In this document: positions 48,561-60,711 of the stretch, one piece after another
Layout of the letters: every line of letters starts with the position of its first letter
Position numbering within the stretch: position 1 is the stretch's first letter
Assembly (NCBI GenBank): GCA_028023455.1
Contig: JAQFVV010000442.1
Span: 129,501 to 193,500 of the forward strand
From: Epiperipatus broadwayi
Lineage: Eukaryota > Onychophora > Udeonychophora > Euonychophora > Peripatidae
DNA: 64,000 bases
Reading direction: 5' to 3'
Notes under the pieces: model-generated
What the model saw: only the letters and a program-made list of their open reading frames with translations
Databases searched by the model: none
Told to the model about the DNA's origin: nothing
Position numbers and translations under genes: made by a program

Positions 48561-49784
48561 TTTTTAGGTTCAAGAATGACTGCAGCAGAGACTTGGATGT
48601 ATGCAACATATTCAGAAGATACTGTACCAGTAACAAACTTTTTTTAGTAAAGAAGTTTAGTTGACCTGTAAGCTGTGCGGATTGGCAATACTGAGCAATA
48701 TAAATTGTGCATAATATCTGAAAATCAATTTTCCATTCAACATTAAAAATTTAGGTGTTTATGTATTATTCCATCACTAGAAGCTTGTCAGGCATTTTTT
48801 TAATTATCTATTTTCAGGGACATGGAAGTATTTGTTTATGTTTTCCTTTGTCAAAATTATTTTACCAAACACTAGTTACTTGTTAGGTTTAAAAAATATT
48901 AATAAATATCTTACACATTCCATTCCCAAGATTTAATTAATAATTTTATAAATATATTATAACCTAAAAATATTAACAAAGTATTAGAAAATTGATTATA
49001 AATTCCTGTTATGTTGAAAAAATATTAATAAATCTCTTATAAATTTCATTCACACCATTTAATTAATAATTTTTATGATTTTTTTAATGTTAAGCATAAG
49101 ATTATTGTTACATGTTTCTGGGGGTTTTTTTTTTTTGGAACATTTTGGTAAAAGGATTAAAATTTAGGATCTTCCTTTAACAAAAAAACATGCAGAGGAG
49201 TAATACCAAAATTACAGGATACTAACCAACAAGGGAGAATACTTCCACAGTAGTGATTATTTGATAATTTGTGCAGAGAGACAGAGAAATGCTTTATTGT
49301 AATTGTTCCAGATTTACTGCAGTTATATTACATTTATTTTAATTACAATCAAATGTAATTTTGTGTAATTTCTTGTATTTTTATAGTAATATTAAATAAA
49401 AGAAAAGAAGATATTAAATACTATAGCTTCTAGTCAACCATATTGTTTTCAAGATTTATTGGAGGCTTGTGAAAATGGATAAATAAAAAAAACATCTGGC
49501 AAGCTTCCAGTGATGGGATAATACATAAGTACCATATTTTATTCTTGGAACAAACGAAACAATATATATATATATATATATATATTATTCTTTAAAATGA
49601 AATATATTCAATTTATAGACAACTAAATACTTAAAATATATAAATAATAAATTTATTAATATCTAATCAATATTCATTCAAAAAATGAACCTTATCAAGA
49701 TATTATAACAATTGAAAAAATTCACTTGATTTACATATCATATACAGGTCAAACTTAACAATAAAGATGTTTTTAAATTTTTAA
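48561..49784. other. Intron sequence
   Basis: Non-coding A/T-rich. (AT)n at 49563-49585. ATTAATAAAT(A/C)TCTTA(C/T)A occurs twice (48900 and 49030), a small duplication. Confidence 0.45.
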
Positions 49785-50690
49785 ATTTTTATTTAATGAC
49801 CATTTTCCACTGACCCTTGTACTAAATTCATACATTTCTCTTTATTTTCATGTATATACAATGTTTCATATACTTTTCTTTCTTTATAATTTTTACAATA
49901 TTTGATAACTGCAATACTTTCTTCACAATTCATAATGTGTCCTGTTTCTAAAAAAATGGCAAAATGGACCTGATTTAATATCTTTTCTATTTATAACTCT
50001 GTCATGCTCTTTACCCCTTTCTATTTTACTTTTTGCTGACTGACCTATGTATATCATCTTGCATATTTTACAAATAATTTTATATACTATTCCTATCCTA
50101 TCATTCTTATCATTCCTTATTTTAGAATTACTTACTAGTTTTTTTAAAGATTTACTATTTTTCCATCCAATACCTATATTAAAATTTATTTTTTCTTTTC
50201 TATCATTTAGAATTTCATATACATCCTTAGAATATGGAATAGAAATCCATTTCTTATTTTTTCTTTCAATTTTATTGCTAACTTCTTTATACCTATTTTT
50301 ATTTATTAAAATATTTTTTTACAATTTTACTATTTTATCCATATTCAATGTATTCATCTTGGATTTTCAATTTTTGCTTCATTGCATCTTTATCATTTAA
50401 TGTAAGCCTATCATTTTTTTCTTTTAACCCTATTAGTATCCCCATTTTTTGACACCAAGGTTGATAAGATTCTGGATGTATCATTCCTCTAACATTTTTA
50501 TTTTTTATGTAGTGCTTTATATTAATCATTCCATTTTCATCTTTTTTTATTAATAAATCTAAATATTTTATTCCTTCTTCATTATTTTCTATAGTAAATT
50601 TAATATTAAACATATTTTTATTAAGCTCATTAATAAATTTATTATTTATATATTTTAAGTATTTAATTGTCTATAAATTGAATATATTTC
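49785..50690 (-). pseudogene. Second Penelope-like element fragment (C-terminal RT + GIY-YIG)
   Basis: The minus strand at 50335-50613 reads FTIENNEEGIKYLDLLIKK, then NVRGMIHPESYQPWCQK, the part of a Penelope polymerase after the YVDD box (F-L-D-L/V-x-I, then H-P-x-S). Further on (about 49990-50080), GIVYKIICKICKMIYIGQSA and ERGKEHDR form a GIY-YIG domain with the C-x-x-C-x-x-x-Y-I-G pattern. After one frameshift, FLETGHIMNCEESIAVIKYC and YKERKVYETLYIHE complete it. It is truncated at its 5' end. The residues differ greatly from the element at 17.5-19.6 kb, so they are two lineages. Confidence 0.8.
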
Positions 50691-52260
50691 ATTTTAAAGA
50701 ATAGTATATTAGAAAGACAACATAATGGTTTTGTAATGTCATCATTGTGAAATATATATATATATAACTTGCATTTTTGTTTATCATATATATATATATA
50801 TACCAAATTTAATGTTAGAATAATATTATATGATGTGATTCAAGTTAACAATATGTGGTCAGAGCATAGTTCCTTTTTTTATGAAAATGTTAAATTCTTA
50901 AAAAGTCATATCAATTTGTTTACTCTTATCTGTATATGAAATATAAAAGCAAAAGTTTGCACTTCTATGCTAAATATTTATCTTTAAAATTGTAATAAAA
51001 AAAACCAGTGTCATTGAAGCTTTACTTTTACATAGACTTCAGTTTCTGAAACAGCTTACAAAAAAAAAAAAGAAACATATATTTTCTGCCCATACATTCA
51101 GTAATAATTCAAACAAAAAGTATAGCAATAAAAACATTTTTCTTTTTTGTCTACGATTACTATTACACTTTTATGATATATAAAAATAATGCCTTTTTTA
51201 TTAATAATATCAGATATCTGCCAAATAGCAGTGCAAAATTTCTTCCTAATGAAACTATACATAAATAATAAATTTAAATTTATTTATTTTAATTTTCCTT
51301 TGAACAATATTCACTAATTAGTTATATTTACACTGTACTAATACATTATACTTAATTGTAAGCACTTAACTGTTTTTTTATTATAATTAATTACAAGTAC
51401 ATATTTGAATTCATTCTCTCATTTTTATAAATTTTTAGAAACATAAAATGTTGAGAAATGAGGTATTCTGAGTAAAGATGATTGACATTATTAAAAGAAA
51501 ATATACTTATGTGTTTAAAAAGAAAATGCATTTTACCAGTTTTTACATATGAATCTAAGATTTGTGTTTTAACAGAAGAGCAATAAAGAGATATCAGAGT
51601 AAACAAAAAATATGGAAGATGCATGTTAAAAGCTTCTAGAAAGAATCAAAAATTAAATATGTGAGAAAGAGAAAGCAAAGAGATATCACTAACATCAATG
51701 AAAGAATTAACAAACTGAAATGAATTAAAAGAGTGAATTGGAGATGCAGCTAAAAAAGATGATAGTATATGGACAGTTGAAGATTTCCACTAAATCCCAA
51801 GTAATTGGAAAAAACATCTAGATATTACATCTAAGATTGATACATGAAATGTGTGCTGAAATGGTGTCGAAATAAGGAACTATCTATCAGAGCAACTGGT
51901 TAAGCTTGGAGAGACCATCTTGTAGTTAAGCAGTAATGACTTAAAGTTATAACAAATCTTAATTTTATTATTCAAAAATTTATATTGTGGCTTATTGGCA
52001 CATTTGGTTTATAAACTAATATACATACATATATATATAATTTGCTTATACTGAATGTTTCTTATACCACTTGCCTATTGCTTCCTAAAACTTTATGTAT
52101 ATAATATCAATCACCATCTCAAATCTTAGATTTTTTTCCAGCAATGATACCTTGTACAGTTTAGTATATAAAGTCTACATTTATTATAGATTCAGACTTT
52201 ATATTTATTCATAAGGTGTCATTGCTGAAAAAATATAGCATTTAGAAGGGTAATTAACAT

Positions 52261-52294
<34 letters not shown>

Positions 52295-52460
52295 ATGAAG
52301 CATGACTTTTTTAGGAATGGACACACACTACTTTTTTTTAATGTTTTTATTTCACTTGCCAAAACAATTTTTATGTAATAGCACCTAATATATATATATA
52401 TACATTACACACAGCTAGAAAAATCTGAAATCATCTTATCAGTAAATCAGAGAATATATT
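50691..52460. other. Intron sequence
   Basis: Non-coding. It contains TA runs (50753 and 50789), an (AT)n(GT)n tract at 52260-52295 and a TA run at 52390. Confidence 0.45.
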
Positions 52461-52464
52461 ATCA

Positions 52465-52900
52465 ATATATTCTTACCTTCCAAATCCTTTTAACATTCTT
52501 AAAAGTTTTAACTATAAATTAGATCTTGGCATTGTTTGAACTTCTTATAATCAATGAGAATGTGAGAATGAGTTAGTTGAGTTCATTCCCAATCCCTACG
52601 TATATAAAAACAATTTGATTGTTGGTAAAAAAAATTGAAAGTCAACAGTAATTCCATACAAAAAATAATAAATTCAAATTGCTCATTCTGAGCAGACTGT
52701 GGGTAGTTTAAATATAAATAATACATTATAAATATATTTTTATCTTCCAAATCCTTTTAACATTCTTAAAAGTTTTAACTGTAAATTAGATCTTAGCATT
52801 ATTTGAACTTCTTAATCTACAAAAATGCGATAGTCAAGTTCATTCCTTCCGTATATAAAAATAATTCAACTGCTAATAAAAAAAATTGAAAGCGAATTTT
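52465..52900. repeat. Tandem duplication, period ~267 bp
   Basis: CCAAATCCTTTTAACATTCT occurs at 52480 and 52747. The match continues for about 160 bp with small differences and includes GTATATAAAAA(C/T)AATT. Confidence 0.85.
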
Positions 52901-53806
52901 TAAAATTGAATTTTAATTAAAGCTTTTGAAAGTTTTAGTGAATTTTTCTATGGAAACACTCATTCCATTCAATACATGGATGTTTTGTCCCTGATATATA
53001 TATATGTATATATATTATTTGTAGCATATCAAGAAAGATACTAGTTTTTTGCATTCTCATATCTATAAAAGATAGCTTTCTGAGTTTAAATCTTAATAAG
53101 GGCTTGAGTTTGAAGTAAAAGAGAACCCTTTTATTTCACTAAATCCATAACAAAGGAGCTATTGTATATGTTAACATAAAAAACTTGTTTAGCCTCAGTA
53201 TTTTCAATTAATAATTAATGGCTTCCTGGCAACATCAAAAGGTAAAAACTTATCTCTTTATTTGGATATAATATCTTTATAACTATTCGTTATTAATGTA
53301 AAAATCCATGAAAATATCTAATTCAATATTTATATTAAAAAATAGTTTTTTAAAAAATTATTTTTAATAAATTAGATAATTTAAATATAATCATCTAGAA
53401 TTTATTTATAATATAGTACTTTGTATTATATTTTTAAAAATAATAAAGAAAACAAACCAATGGGCACTTGATTATCCCTGAATTTATGATTGAGGAACAA
53501 ACTATTAAATTAATAAACGAATTGATTTTAGCATCATAAAAATGAGGTAGCAATCTCATTACCTTTTAAGTAACTCAGTAGCATCTGAGTTGTCAGAAAA
53601 ACCAAGCTGTTGAAAAATCATTCTGAAAAACACTATTTATATGATTGACAGAAGTCAGATTTAACAATGATTAATAATGTTTCTGATAAAATTTTAGTTT
53701 TTTTTTTAATATTGTGCTTATTTTTAAGTTAGCAAAACATAGTCAAATTTGTTTTTATTATTCTTCAAATGTTGGTTATAAATGTTCTAATAATCTAATT
53801 TCTTAC

Positions 53807-53891
53807 TTTATCAAACTTTGAAAATGATTGATGTTTGCAGGTTGCTTGCCTAGTGTGGACAGGGGAACTGGAACCTTTTCCGATTCTACTA
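53807..53891 (-). CDS. ABCG5: ABCG5-like exon 2: short linker exon with NAGNAG acceptor
   Basis: This 85-bp exon is too small to show as an open frame by itself. It was found because exons 1 and 3 do not join in frame without it: exon 1 ends with one base of a codon and exon 3 begins with one. It supplies 2 bases, 27 codons (VESEKVPVPLSTLGKQP then ANINHFQSLI) and 2 bases, restoring the frame. The end, PANINHFQSLIK followed by RNFQMFF, fits the family pattern of a Q-F-x-x-L-x-x-R-N segment just before the first membrane helix. The donor is GTAAGA. The acceptor is a run of three TAGs, so up to two codons can be in or out without changing frame. Confidence 0.8.
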
Positions 53892-56297
53892 CTAAAAAGA
53901 AAACAAATAAAGTTTATTAATTATATAAAAAAAATTTAAAAAGTTGTAATAAATTTCATTTTATTTAAATTTAATACATCAGCAACTTTAAGCAATGTAA
54001 CTGTCTATCTGTTGAATTCCGATACAAAAAATAATTTATTGGTCAGAAGTTCAAACCATGTTTGAGTGTTAAATATATCAGAGCTGAGACTGCAATCACA
54101 TGACTCTTGGGCTCTAAAATTTAGCATTCCATCAGTGCATTAAATCATACAGAGTAGCCAATATTTAAGACTTTGTTTATTTTTTTCAAATGCCAATAAT
54201 GCATTTATTTAACAATATATATAAATTGCTAATTAATAACATATTTCTTGAAACAAGTTCAAATATAAAAGACTGACCATGCTAAATAATGATTTAAAAG
54301 TCAGCTATCCACTTTTATTTCAAGTTAAATACACTAAAAATGTGGTTCAAAAAAAAATTATTTTTTGACTTTTAGTTCATTAATATTAAATTGAGAGAGT
54401 GCAAATTTCTCAAGCGCTTGTGACTATTAGTAACCAATCAGATCTTAAGCACTGGGACAGGGAATTTAACAAGAAAAGAGTGGATTCCACTCTCTTCTTT
54501 ACTTGTCTTTCTATATATCCAAGCCAGTCCAAAGTACTTATATCTGAGAGCGTGAATCTTAAATATCATCACACTTCATTAATAAAAAAAATTATATATA
54601 TATTATTTTGTATTTTTTAGTGTTCAGATATTATGCAATGGACTTGTTGTAAGTATTCATATCCAAATTTAAAAACTGAGAATGTTTCAGTATTTGAAAT
54701 GAAATTCACATATTAAAAATCATTGACAACATTTTGGGGTTCATAAAGGCAGTATTTTAATATAAAAAAAAAATCCTTCATTTTTTTTTTTTACATTTTA
54801 ATTAATTGTAAACATTTTTTAAAAAATTAGTCATGAAATTCAGTGAAAGTATATTTTTAAAAAGTATACTACCATCTATTGTACACCGCTAAAAACTTAC
54901 TAAACTAATATCAACATAGTTTGAAATTCAACCCACCAATACCTTTAGATTGAATAACTGACTATCGTATTGCATTAACATCAATACCTAACATGTGTAC
55001 ACAATTTGTAGAAATCTGTTCAATAGAATTGTGTTAAAAATTGTACAACATTTTATCCAAACAAACAAATAAACAAATTTCTAAATTAAATAAAAGGATT
55101 TAAAAAGACGTTTGTTTTTTTGCTTTTTATATATACATATTTATTTATAAAAAATGATTTAGTTATTTTTATAAAAGAATATTTTTATTTGTTTGCATTA
55201 TCTTAGCTAATTCAAAATTTTGTTTCATAAAGACTTTTAATATAAAAATTTTATCATTTGACATAATGTCACATTCAGTTATAAAAATTATATATTTATT
55301 TTTTTAATCAAATAAATAAATTAGTTTACAGAATTTCTTATAAATTTAAATATTTTGTTTGGATTTTGTTTATCTCTCCATTTGAAAAAAAAAAAAAACC
55401 CTTGATCAATTTTTTAATATAAATAAAATTGAAGACATTGAGTAATACTTAACTCAGTTTTTTTTTTAACTTTAAATATATCACTTCTTTTTATCTTAGG
55501 ACTTTCACTAGTCAGTTACTTTAGTTCTCCAAACTGAAAACTTAGTTTTTAAAACTGTTTTTAGTCTTGGCCAATTTATTAGACTTTTTTTTTTAAATAC
55601 AAGTTAATATATTATAACTAAAATACCTTTTTTATATGCTATAAAAAAAGTATTTTTTCTCTTCATTATCACTGAATTAAATAAGATCAACAGTATAGTA
55701 TATTTTATTAGTCTTTTTTCAATATTAAGTTGTTGTTTTTTATATTAGTAGGTTTCTTATATCAGTGTGTCAATTATATACATGTGTTTAAAATACATTG
55801 TCTAATAGCTTGAATCATGACAGTTTCTTGCTCTTTATGATAGTCAGGGAATCAAGTGCTTGAGGTATTTTAAAATCCTTTGTTGATATTTCCTCCTTTG
55901 TTTGGATGGTACTGAGGATTTATCTTCAGTATAAATAAAAGTATCCTCAGGAAAGGTATTTGCTTTTTGCAGTTATGAAGCAAATGCAACGGCCTTGAAA
56001 GATAGTTGTGGGTTGTATATTTATATACAGACTCAGTCCGACCATTGATATGGTTAATGTGTAAAAATATTAACTATATTGACTTCTCTGTTTGTATAAC
56101 AGTACCTCAAATTTATATAAGTTATTATTATTGTTAAAATTTAAATCTTAAATAGAAAAAGTAATCCATTATAAATTACTCTCCCAACTTGGGAATGAGA
56201 ATATTTCAGTTATAAATATCAATCTAAATTGCAACATAGAGAGTTTCTGTTATAATATATATATATATATATATATATGCAACATAGAGAGTTTCTG

Positions 56298-56328
<31 letters not shown>

Positions 56329-57119
56329 TATTAAATAGCTCTATCAACAATTGATTTCTTTCATTTCTGCATTTATTTTTTATGTAAAATAGGCTTCATG
56401 TAAAAATAGCATGTAAATACTAGTGATTTTAAATTTACTTTATCTGCTTAAATATGCAAGCAGGATGGCTTCATATTTATATAGGTAGCCTTATAGAAAC
56501 ATATTAGTTATCTAAACAGACAAAATTCAACTTTCACCGTTAGTAATTTATATTTAGTTTTTATAAACTCTGAACGTCAGGAAAAGTAGGAAGTGTCTGT
56601 ACATTTATGAAGGACCTATGGGTCATCACAAACAGCATTAATGGCATGTGCCTCAGGGCAATCAAAACTTAGCAGAATGATTGCTTCTTATCTGTAGATT
56701 TTTCAAGTATTTTTATTTAATCTGCAATCAGGATTTATATTCATACTGAGAAAGATACAAATTTATAACCAAAAATGTTTAAAAATAAGTATTTTCCTTT
56801 AACTCATTTCAAGGGAGTTTTATGATACCCAAAAGCATTGAGAGTGCTGACATCAGCTCAGCTTTTCTTTACTCTCTTGTGGCTATTTATACTTCTATTT
56901 TACCAATTTTGTATTCAATTGTTAGTAAAAACTGGAACTGAAATATACAGTGATTTATTAGTTTAAAAAAAATCTGAGCATGTCAGTATTTTACAGACAA
57001 AGTACTATAAACAATCATATGGTTCTTCTGATTGATAAATTTTTTGTTCTCAGGCTTTAAGAGCAGGTGTAAGACTACCCATAAACTCCTTTATATTGTT
57101 GTTAGCAATAGACAAAAAA
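53892..57119. other. Intron sequence between exons 1 and 2
   Basis: Non-coding A/T-rich. Apart from the 48-bp duplication, only a small hairpin around 55910-55933 (TACTGAGGATTTATCTTCAGTA) was noted. Confidence 0.45.
56231..56328. repeat. 48-bp tandem duplication ending in (AT)n
   Basis: GCAACATAGAGAGTTTCTGT followed by an AT run occurs at 56231 and again at 56279 with no change in the unique part. Confidence 0.95.
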
Positions 57120-57715
57120 AAATAAATACTTTCCACATTTTTTAAAAATATTTATGATTATTTTTTTACAAAATATTTGTATAATAATTATTTAAAAACA
57201 AAGCTATATATATATTACACTTAAATTTTATTTGAATATGTTTTATTTTCAAAAATACAAGCATGAAACATGTAGTAATTGTAAATAAAAAACCTTGATT
57301 AATAATGATTTAAGAAACACCATAGTAAAGAATTTTTGTGACATTTTAATAATTATAGATGCAATTTTAAATTTTAGAATAGAATATTATAGCTTTATGA
57401 TGATTTAATAATTCATTCAAGTTTTTAAAAATGAATTCAATCAACAAAGAATGTGTTAATTTATTTTTTTACTGGTATTGTTGTAATCTTCCAATAATAA
57501 AAAAGTTATTGTTTTCATCACATATTTCAATTTATTTCTATTTTTGCTAAATTTGCATGGTTTAAATATTTTTAAAGATGTTTGTCTTTTATAAATTTAT
57601 ATGTTTAACAAAACAAGTCCAATTTATTGAATTTTAATATAGAATAATGATTTAATATTAAAATGAAATGTTGAGCAATAACACAAACAGCCATTAGAAT
57701 ATGATGCAAAAAATT
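57120..57715. repeat. Dispersed repeat, copy B (~600 bp)
   Basis: Counterpart of 21280-21850 on the same strand, with shared ordered words such as CTTCCAATAATAAAAAAGTT and AATGTTGAGCAATAA. It lies in an intron, whereas copy A lies outside the transporter gene. Confidence 0.65.
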
Positions 57716-58765
57716 AGATACACAGAAGGATTAATAAAAACAAGATTATAATTATAATATAAGTTTATTTTTCTTTATCTTAATATTAAAATAAAATAGG
57801 CTCAAAAACAGTACTTTTTTTTTCTAATTTTTTAGTTATAAACTAGATTGGAATTTTGTGAGTTCATGTACATTAAAATAAACAAACATCTTTATTTATA
57901 TGAAAGTAGTTTTCTTTTTGTTACATTATAAATGTAGTTTTGTTAAAATCAAAAATAAATAATATAGTTTTACCAAAGAAACATTTTTGATTAAATTTAA
58001 GTAATTTATTTCAAAATATCACAAATATTATCACATATTTACTTAATATTTAAATTATTCTAAATTTCATTTCAATATTTGCATAATTAACTTTTATCTG
58101 TGTTCATTTCTTTTTTCTCTTAAAACTTAAATACAAATGTACACGCTATCAAGGCTACTCATCTATTGTGATGTGGCTTATGAGACGATTTATCTCACTA
58201 TTTATACATGTGTGTATATATATATATATATAATAATTTTTTTGCACTATAAACATAAATGAATATATAATACATACTTATTTTTTTCATCACAATAATG
58301 ATAAGTTTCAATGTACTTTAACATCAAAGAGATCATATTAGTCATATCAACTTAAAACAATGTTGCTAAGTTTGTGTATTTAATAAAGATGGTTATTGTC
58401 CTGAAACATGTACCCTGTGGAGATTGCTCATTTTTATACAACGTGATAATGTATAGAATAAAAAAAAATTAAGCAAATGGCATCTTAAAGATTTAATATC
58501 GGTTAATTTTTTTCATATTTACAGTTATCTATATTACAGTGTTTATTAATGCAATTATGAATAATATTTATTTTAAAATATCAATTATAATTTATTATAA
58601 ACATTTTTTTTAAATTTCAAATTAAGGTCAATAAATGGATCACTAATTAATGAATTTGTCGGAGATTTAATCTTTTAGTTAGAAATATTTAATAAAAAAT
58701 AAATCTTAGATTACTTGAAAATATTTTTAGCTAATAAAAAAAACGCTCTTTTCTGTACTTTAATC

Positions 58766-60403
58766 CAGTGGTCAGCAACTTTTTAGATATTGCCGACCAG
58801 CGATCGGCAACTTTTTACATATTGAAGACCACTAACATAATTTTTAAACGTACGAATTAATGCGAGAATTGAGTATGATATACATATATATTTATTAATA
58901 TTTATATGTTTTATAATTTATTAAAAAATTATGTTTTATTATTTATTTATTTTTTGTTAATATAATTTTCATTTTATTTCATAAAATAAATGAATGTATA
59001 AATACTTAATTGCTACATTTTATATATGTAATTTTCTAATTCGTATTTACAAAAATTATTTAAGATTAATGGTGAACAGCATTCTATTCTTTAATAATTT
59101 TTGTGTTTTTCTTCAAAATTCTTAATAAAATAACCCAACAAACTTTCAACACTAAATATTAAAATGTTCATTAAGCTAGCTTTCTTTCTTTTAACTATAA
59201 AAAAAAAAATTACATTATAAACATGCACTTTACTAAATAAATATGAGTAGCAGTTATATATTCTATTAATACCTTTTATTAGATAACTATTTAACTCCAA
59301 AGATATGAAATATTGCTTATTAAGTGAGACCATTGGATGATATAGTTTATGTCTCTGGTTATTCGTTTTATTTTATCTTTTTTTCTTTTATGACTAAGTA
59401 TTATATACTGCACTGTAAAAATAAAAAGTAAAATGAAAATGTTTGGTAGATTGCAGTTTATGGATAATAAAAGAATAGCTAAAATAGTATTTAATTGGGT
59501 TATGAGTAAAGGGCAGGTAACAAGATGGGTGAGAAAGGTAATGCGGTATGCAAAAGATTTGGATAAAGAATTCATATCAGTATATTTGTACAAAAGATGG
59601 GATGATTGTGTTAAGAGGATTATTGAGTGTTATAGTAGTAAGGAATGGGATAAAAGAATAAATTTATTAATAAAGACTTGGGAGTTAGAGAGATGGAGAA
59701 ATAGTATGGAGAGTAAAAAGAGTTTAAATATATATAGAAATAAACAGAATATACATGTAAATGAAAAAATATGGGTGATTTATTTTGTAAATTATGTAAG
59801 GAACGAATTGAAAATATTAGGCATTTGTTAATTGAATGTAAATGTTTGAAAACAGAAAGGGTACATATAATGAAGTTGTGGAAAAATAAATATGAAAAGA
59901 GTGATTATACAGAAAGTGAATTATTGGTTTTTATGCTGGGTTTGGGAAAAGATAAGGGGGATTTAGATATAAAGGTTATAGAGTTGACAAAGATTATGTT
60001 GTGGAAATGGGATAGAGCAGATTATGGGTAAATTTAGAGTGGGGAATGTAAAATAAAGTGGCTAACAGGTTTATCTGGGCATAATTGCTGAGATATTCTT
60101 GACTTCGTTTAAGGAGAAGCCATAATACATCACATCACATCACATCAATTGTACAGAATTCGGTATTCTTATTTTGTTATCTTTTTTATGCCACTTACCG
60201 AATAGAGGTTAATTAAATGCCTTTCCAAGTCATAGTAGTATTTTGTAACAAATCAATTAGCAATATAATGTTCTTGTTCTATTTTAATATAATAATACAG
60301 CTTAAACATTTTATTAAATGAGATTAGCTAATTTAAATAATATTTCAATTTCTTTGCAGACCACTAAAATTACATCATGGACCACCACCACTGGTGACTG
60401 CTG
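58766..60403. mobile_element. hAT-like non-autonomous DNA transposon (1638 bp)
   Basis: The left end is CAGTGGTCAGCAACTTTTT. The right end, inverted, is CAGCAGTCACCAGTGGTGG. They share CAG-GTCA-CA and both resemble hAT termini. The flanks CTTTAATC (58758-58765) and TTTTAATC (60404-60411) form an 8-bp target duplication with one mismatch, the size hAT transposases make. The left end carries two tandem copies of a ~30-bp unit (CAACTTTTTAGATATTG and CAACTTTTTACATATTG). No transposase is visible. A LINE fragment is nested inside. Confidence 0.7.
59400..60147 (+). pseudogene. LINE 3' end with CCHC-type C terminus, nested in the hAT-like element
   Basis: Two overlapping frames (59433-59831 and 59771-60031) together make one C-terminal region with a frame change at about 59771-59790. 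The first part (RIAKIVFNWVMSKGQVTRWV, then ERWRNSMESKKSLNIYRN) looks like the tail segment that follows the polymerase in non-LTR elements. The second has CKLCKERIENIRHLLIECKC, a C-x-x-C...H-x-x-x-x-C knuckle, and WKWDRADYG before the stop. After 90 bp of 3' UTR comes (ATCAC)n, about 60125-60146, a typical LINE 3' tail. It is 5' truncated; the clade is not certain (I/R1-like is possible). Confidence 0.65.
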
Positions 60404-60582
60404 TTTTAATCTACTTCTTTTTGAATGAGTCAAATAGCCGATGGCAGCGCTGATGATGATTATAATAAAACTATCTCACCAAGAAAATATATGTAAATAT
60501 GATGGTTTTTGATTACAATTTCAATAAAGTTAATAAACGTTTTATTCATAACTGTATCAATAAAATTGCTATAAGATTTTAC

Positions 60583-60711
60583 CTGATCCAGTCCCTGCAT
60601 ATTTTTTATAAGGAGTTCCTTCGTATTTATATTTTTCCACTATCTGACCAATTTGGCTATTAGTTTCGATGAATCTATTCTTAGTTCTTCTGTCCACAGT
60701 TGACATGACCA
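60583..60711 (-). CDS. ABCG5: ABCG5-like exon 1 of 6 in window: post-ATPase linker
   Basis: This internal exon is 129 bp and starts with 2 bases completing a codon, followed by 42 codons and 1 trailing base. It reads VMSTVDRRTKNRFIET, then NSQIGQIVEKYKYEGTPYKK. The acceptor on the minus strand is TTTGTTTTAG and the donor is GTAAAATC. The VD-RRTK-R-IET block corresponds to the segment that follows the ATPase domain in ABCG5 and ABCG8, usually preceded by a Phe-Tyr at the previous exon's end. It is cytoplasmic, between the nucleotide-binding domain and the first membrane helix. No further upstream exon was found between 60712 and 64000, so the next intron is longer than 3.2 kb. Confidence 0.85.

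Larger units (their letters stand above)
26620..60711 (-). other. ABCG5: ABCG5-like half-transporter gene, 3' half (six exons, five introns)
   Basis: This is the overall extent of the exons listed separately. Known of the family: ABCG half-transporters carry an N-terminal ATPase domain and six C-terminal membrane segments and work as dimers; ABCG5 pairs with ABCG8 to export sterols. Seen here: the six exons join in one frame (border phases 1-1, 2-2, 1-1, 2-2 and 2-2) into 361 residues ending at a stop. The order is linker with VDRRTKNRFIET, then RNFQMFFNR, TM1-TM5, an extracellular loop with Cys, TM6 and a short KKFRD tail. The introns are 6691, 9648, 3426, 72 and 13167 bp and are packed with transposons. 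The 5' exons (Walker A, signature, Walker B) are outside the window. ABCG5 is preferred over ABCG8 from the spacing and the order of the linker, NxxGLIF, YYQETREGTY and LIASGTVR blocks; this assignment is from memory of the family, not from a search. Confidence 0.85.

Noticed and set aside
50047-50400. 117-codon hydrophobic plus-strand ORF
   Set aside because: It is the reverse strand of the Penelope fragment.
59091-59593. Two minus-strand ORFs (80 and 100 codons)
   Set aside because: A/T-rich frames partly opposite the LINE tail; no supporting motif.
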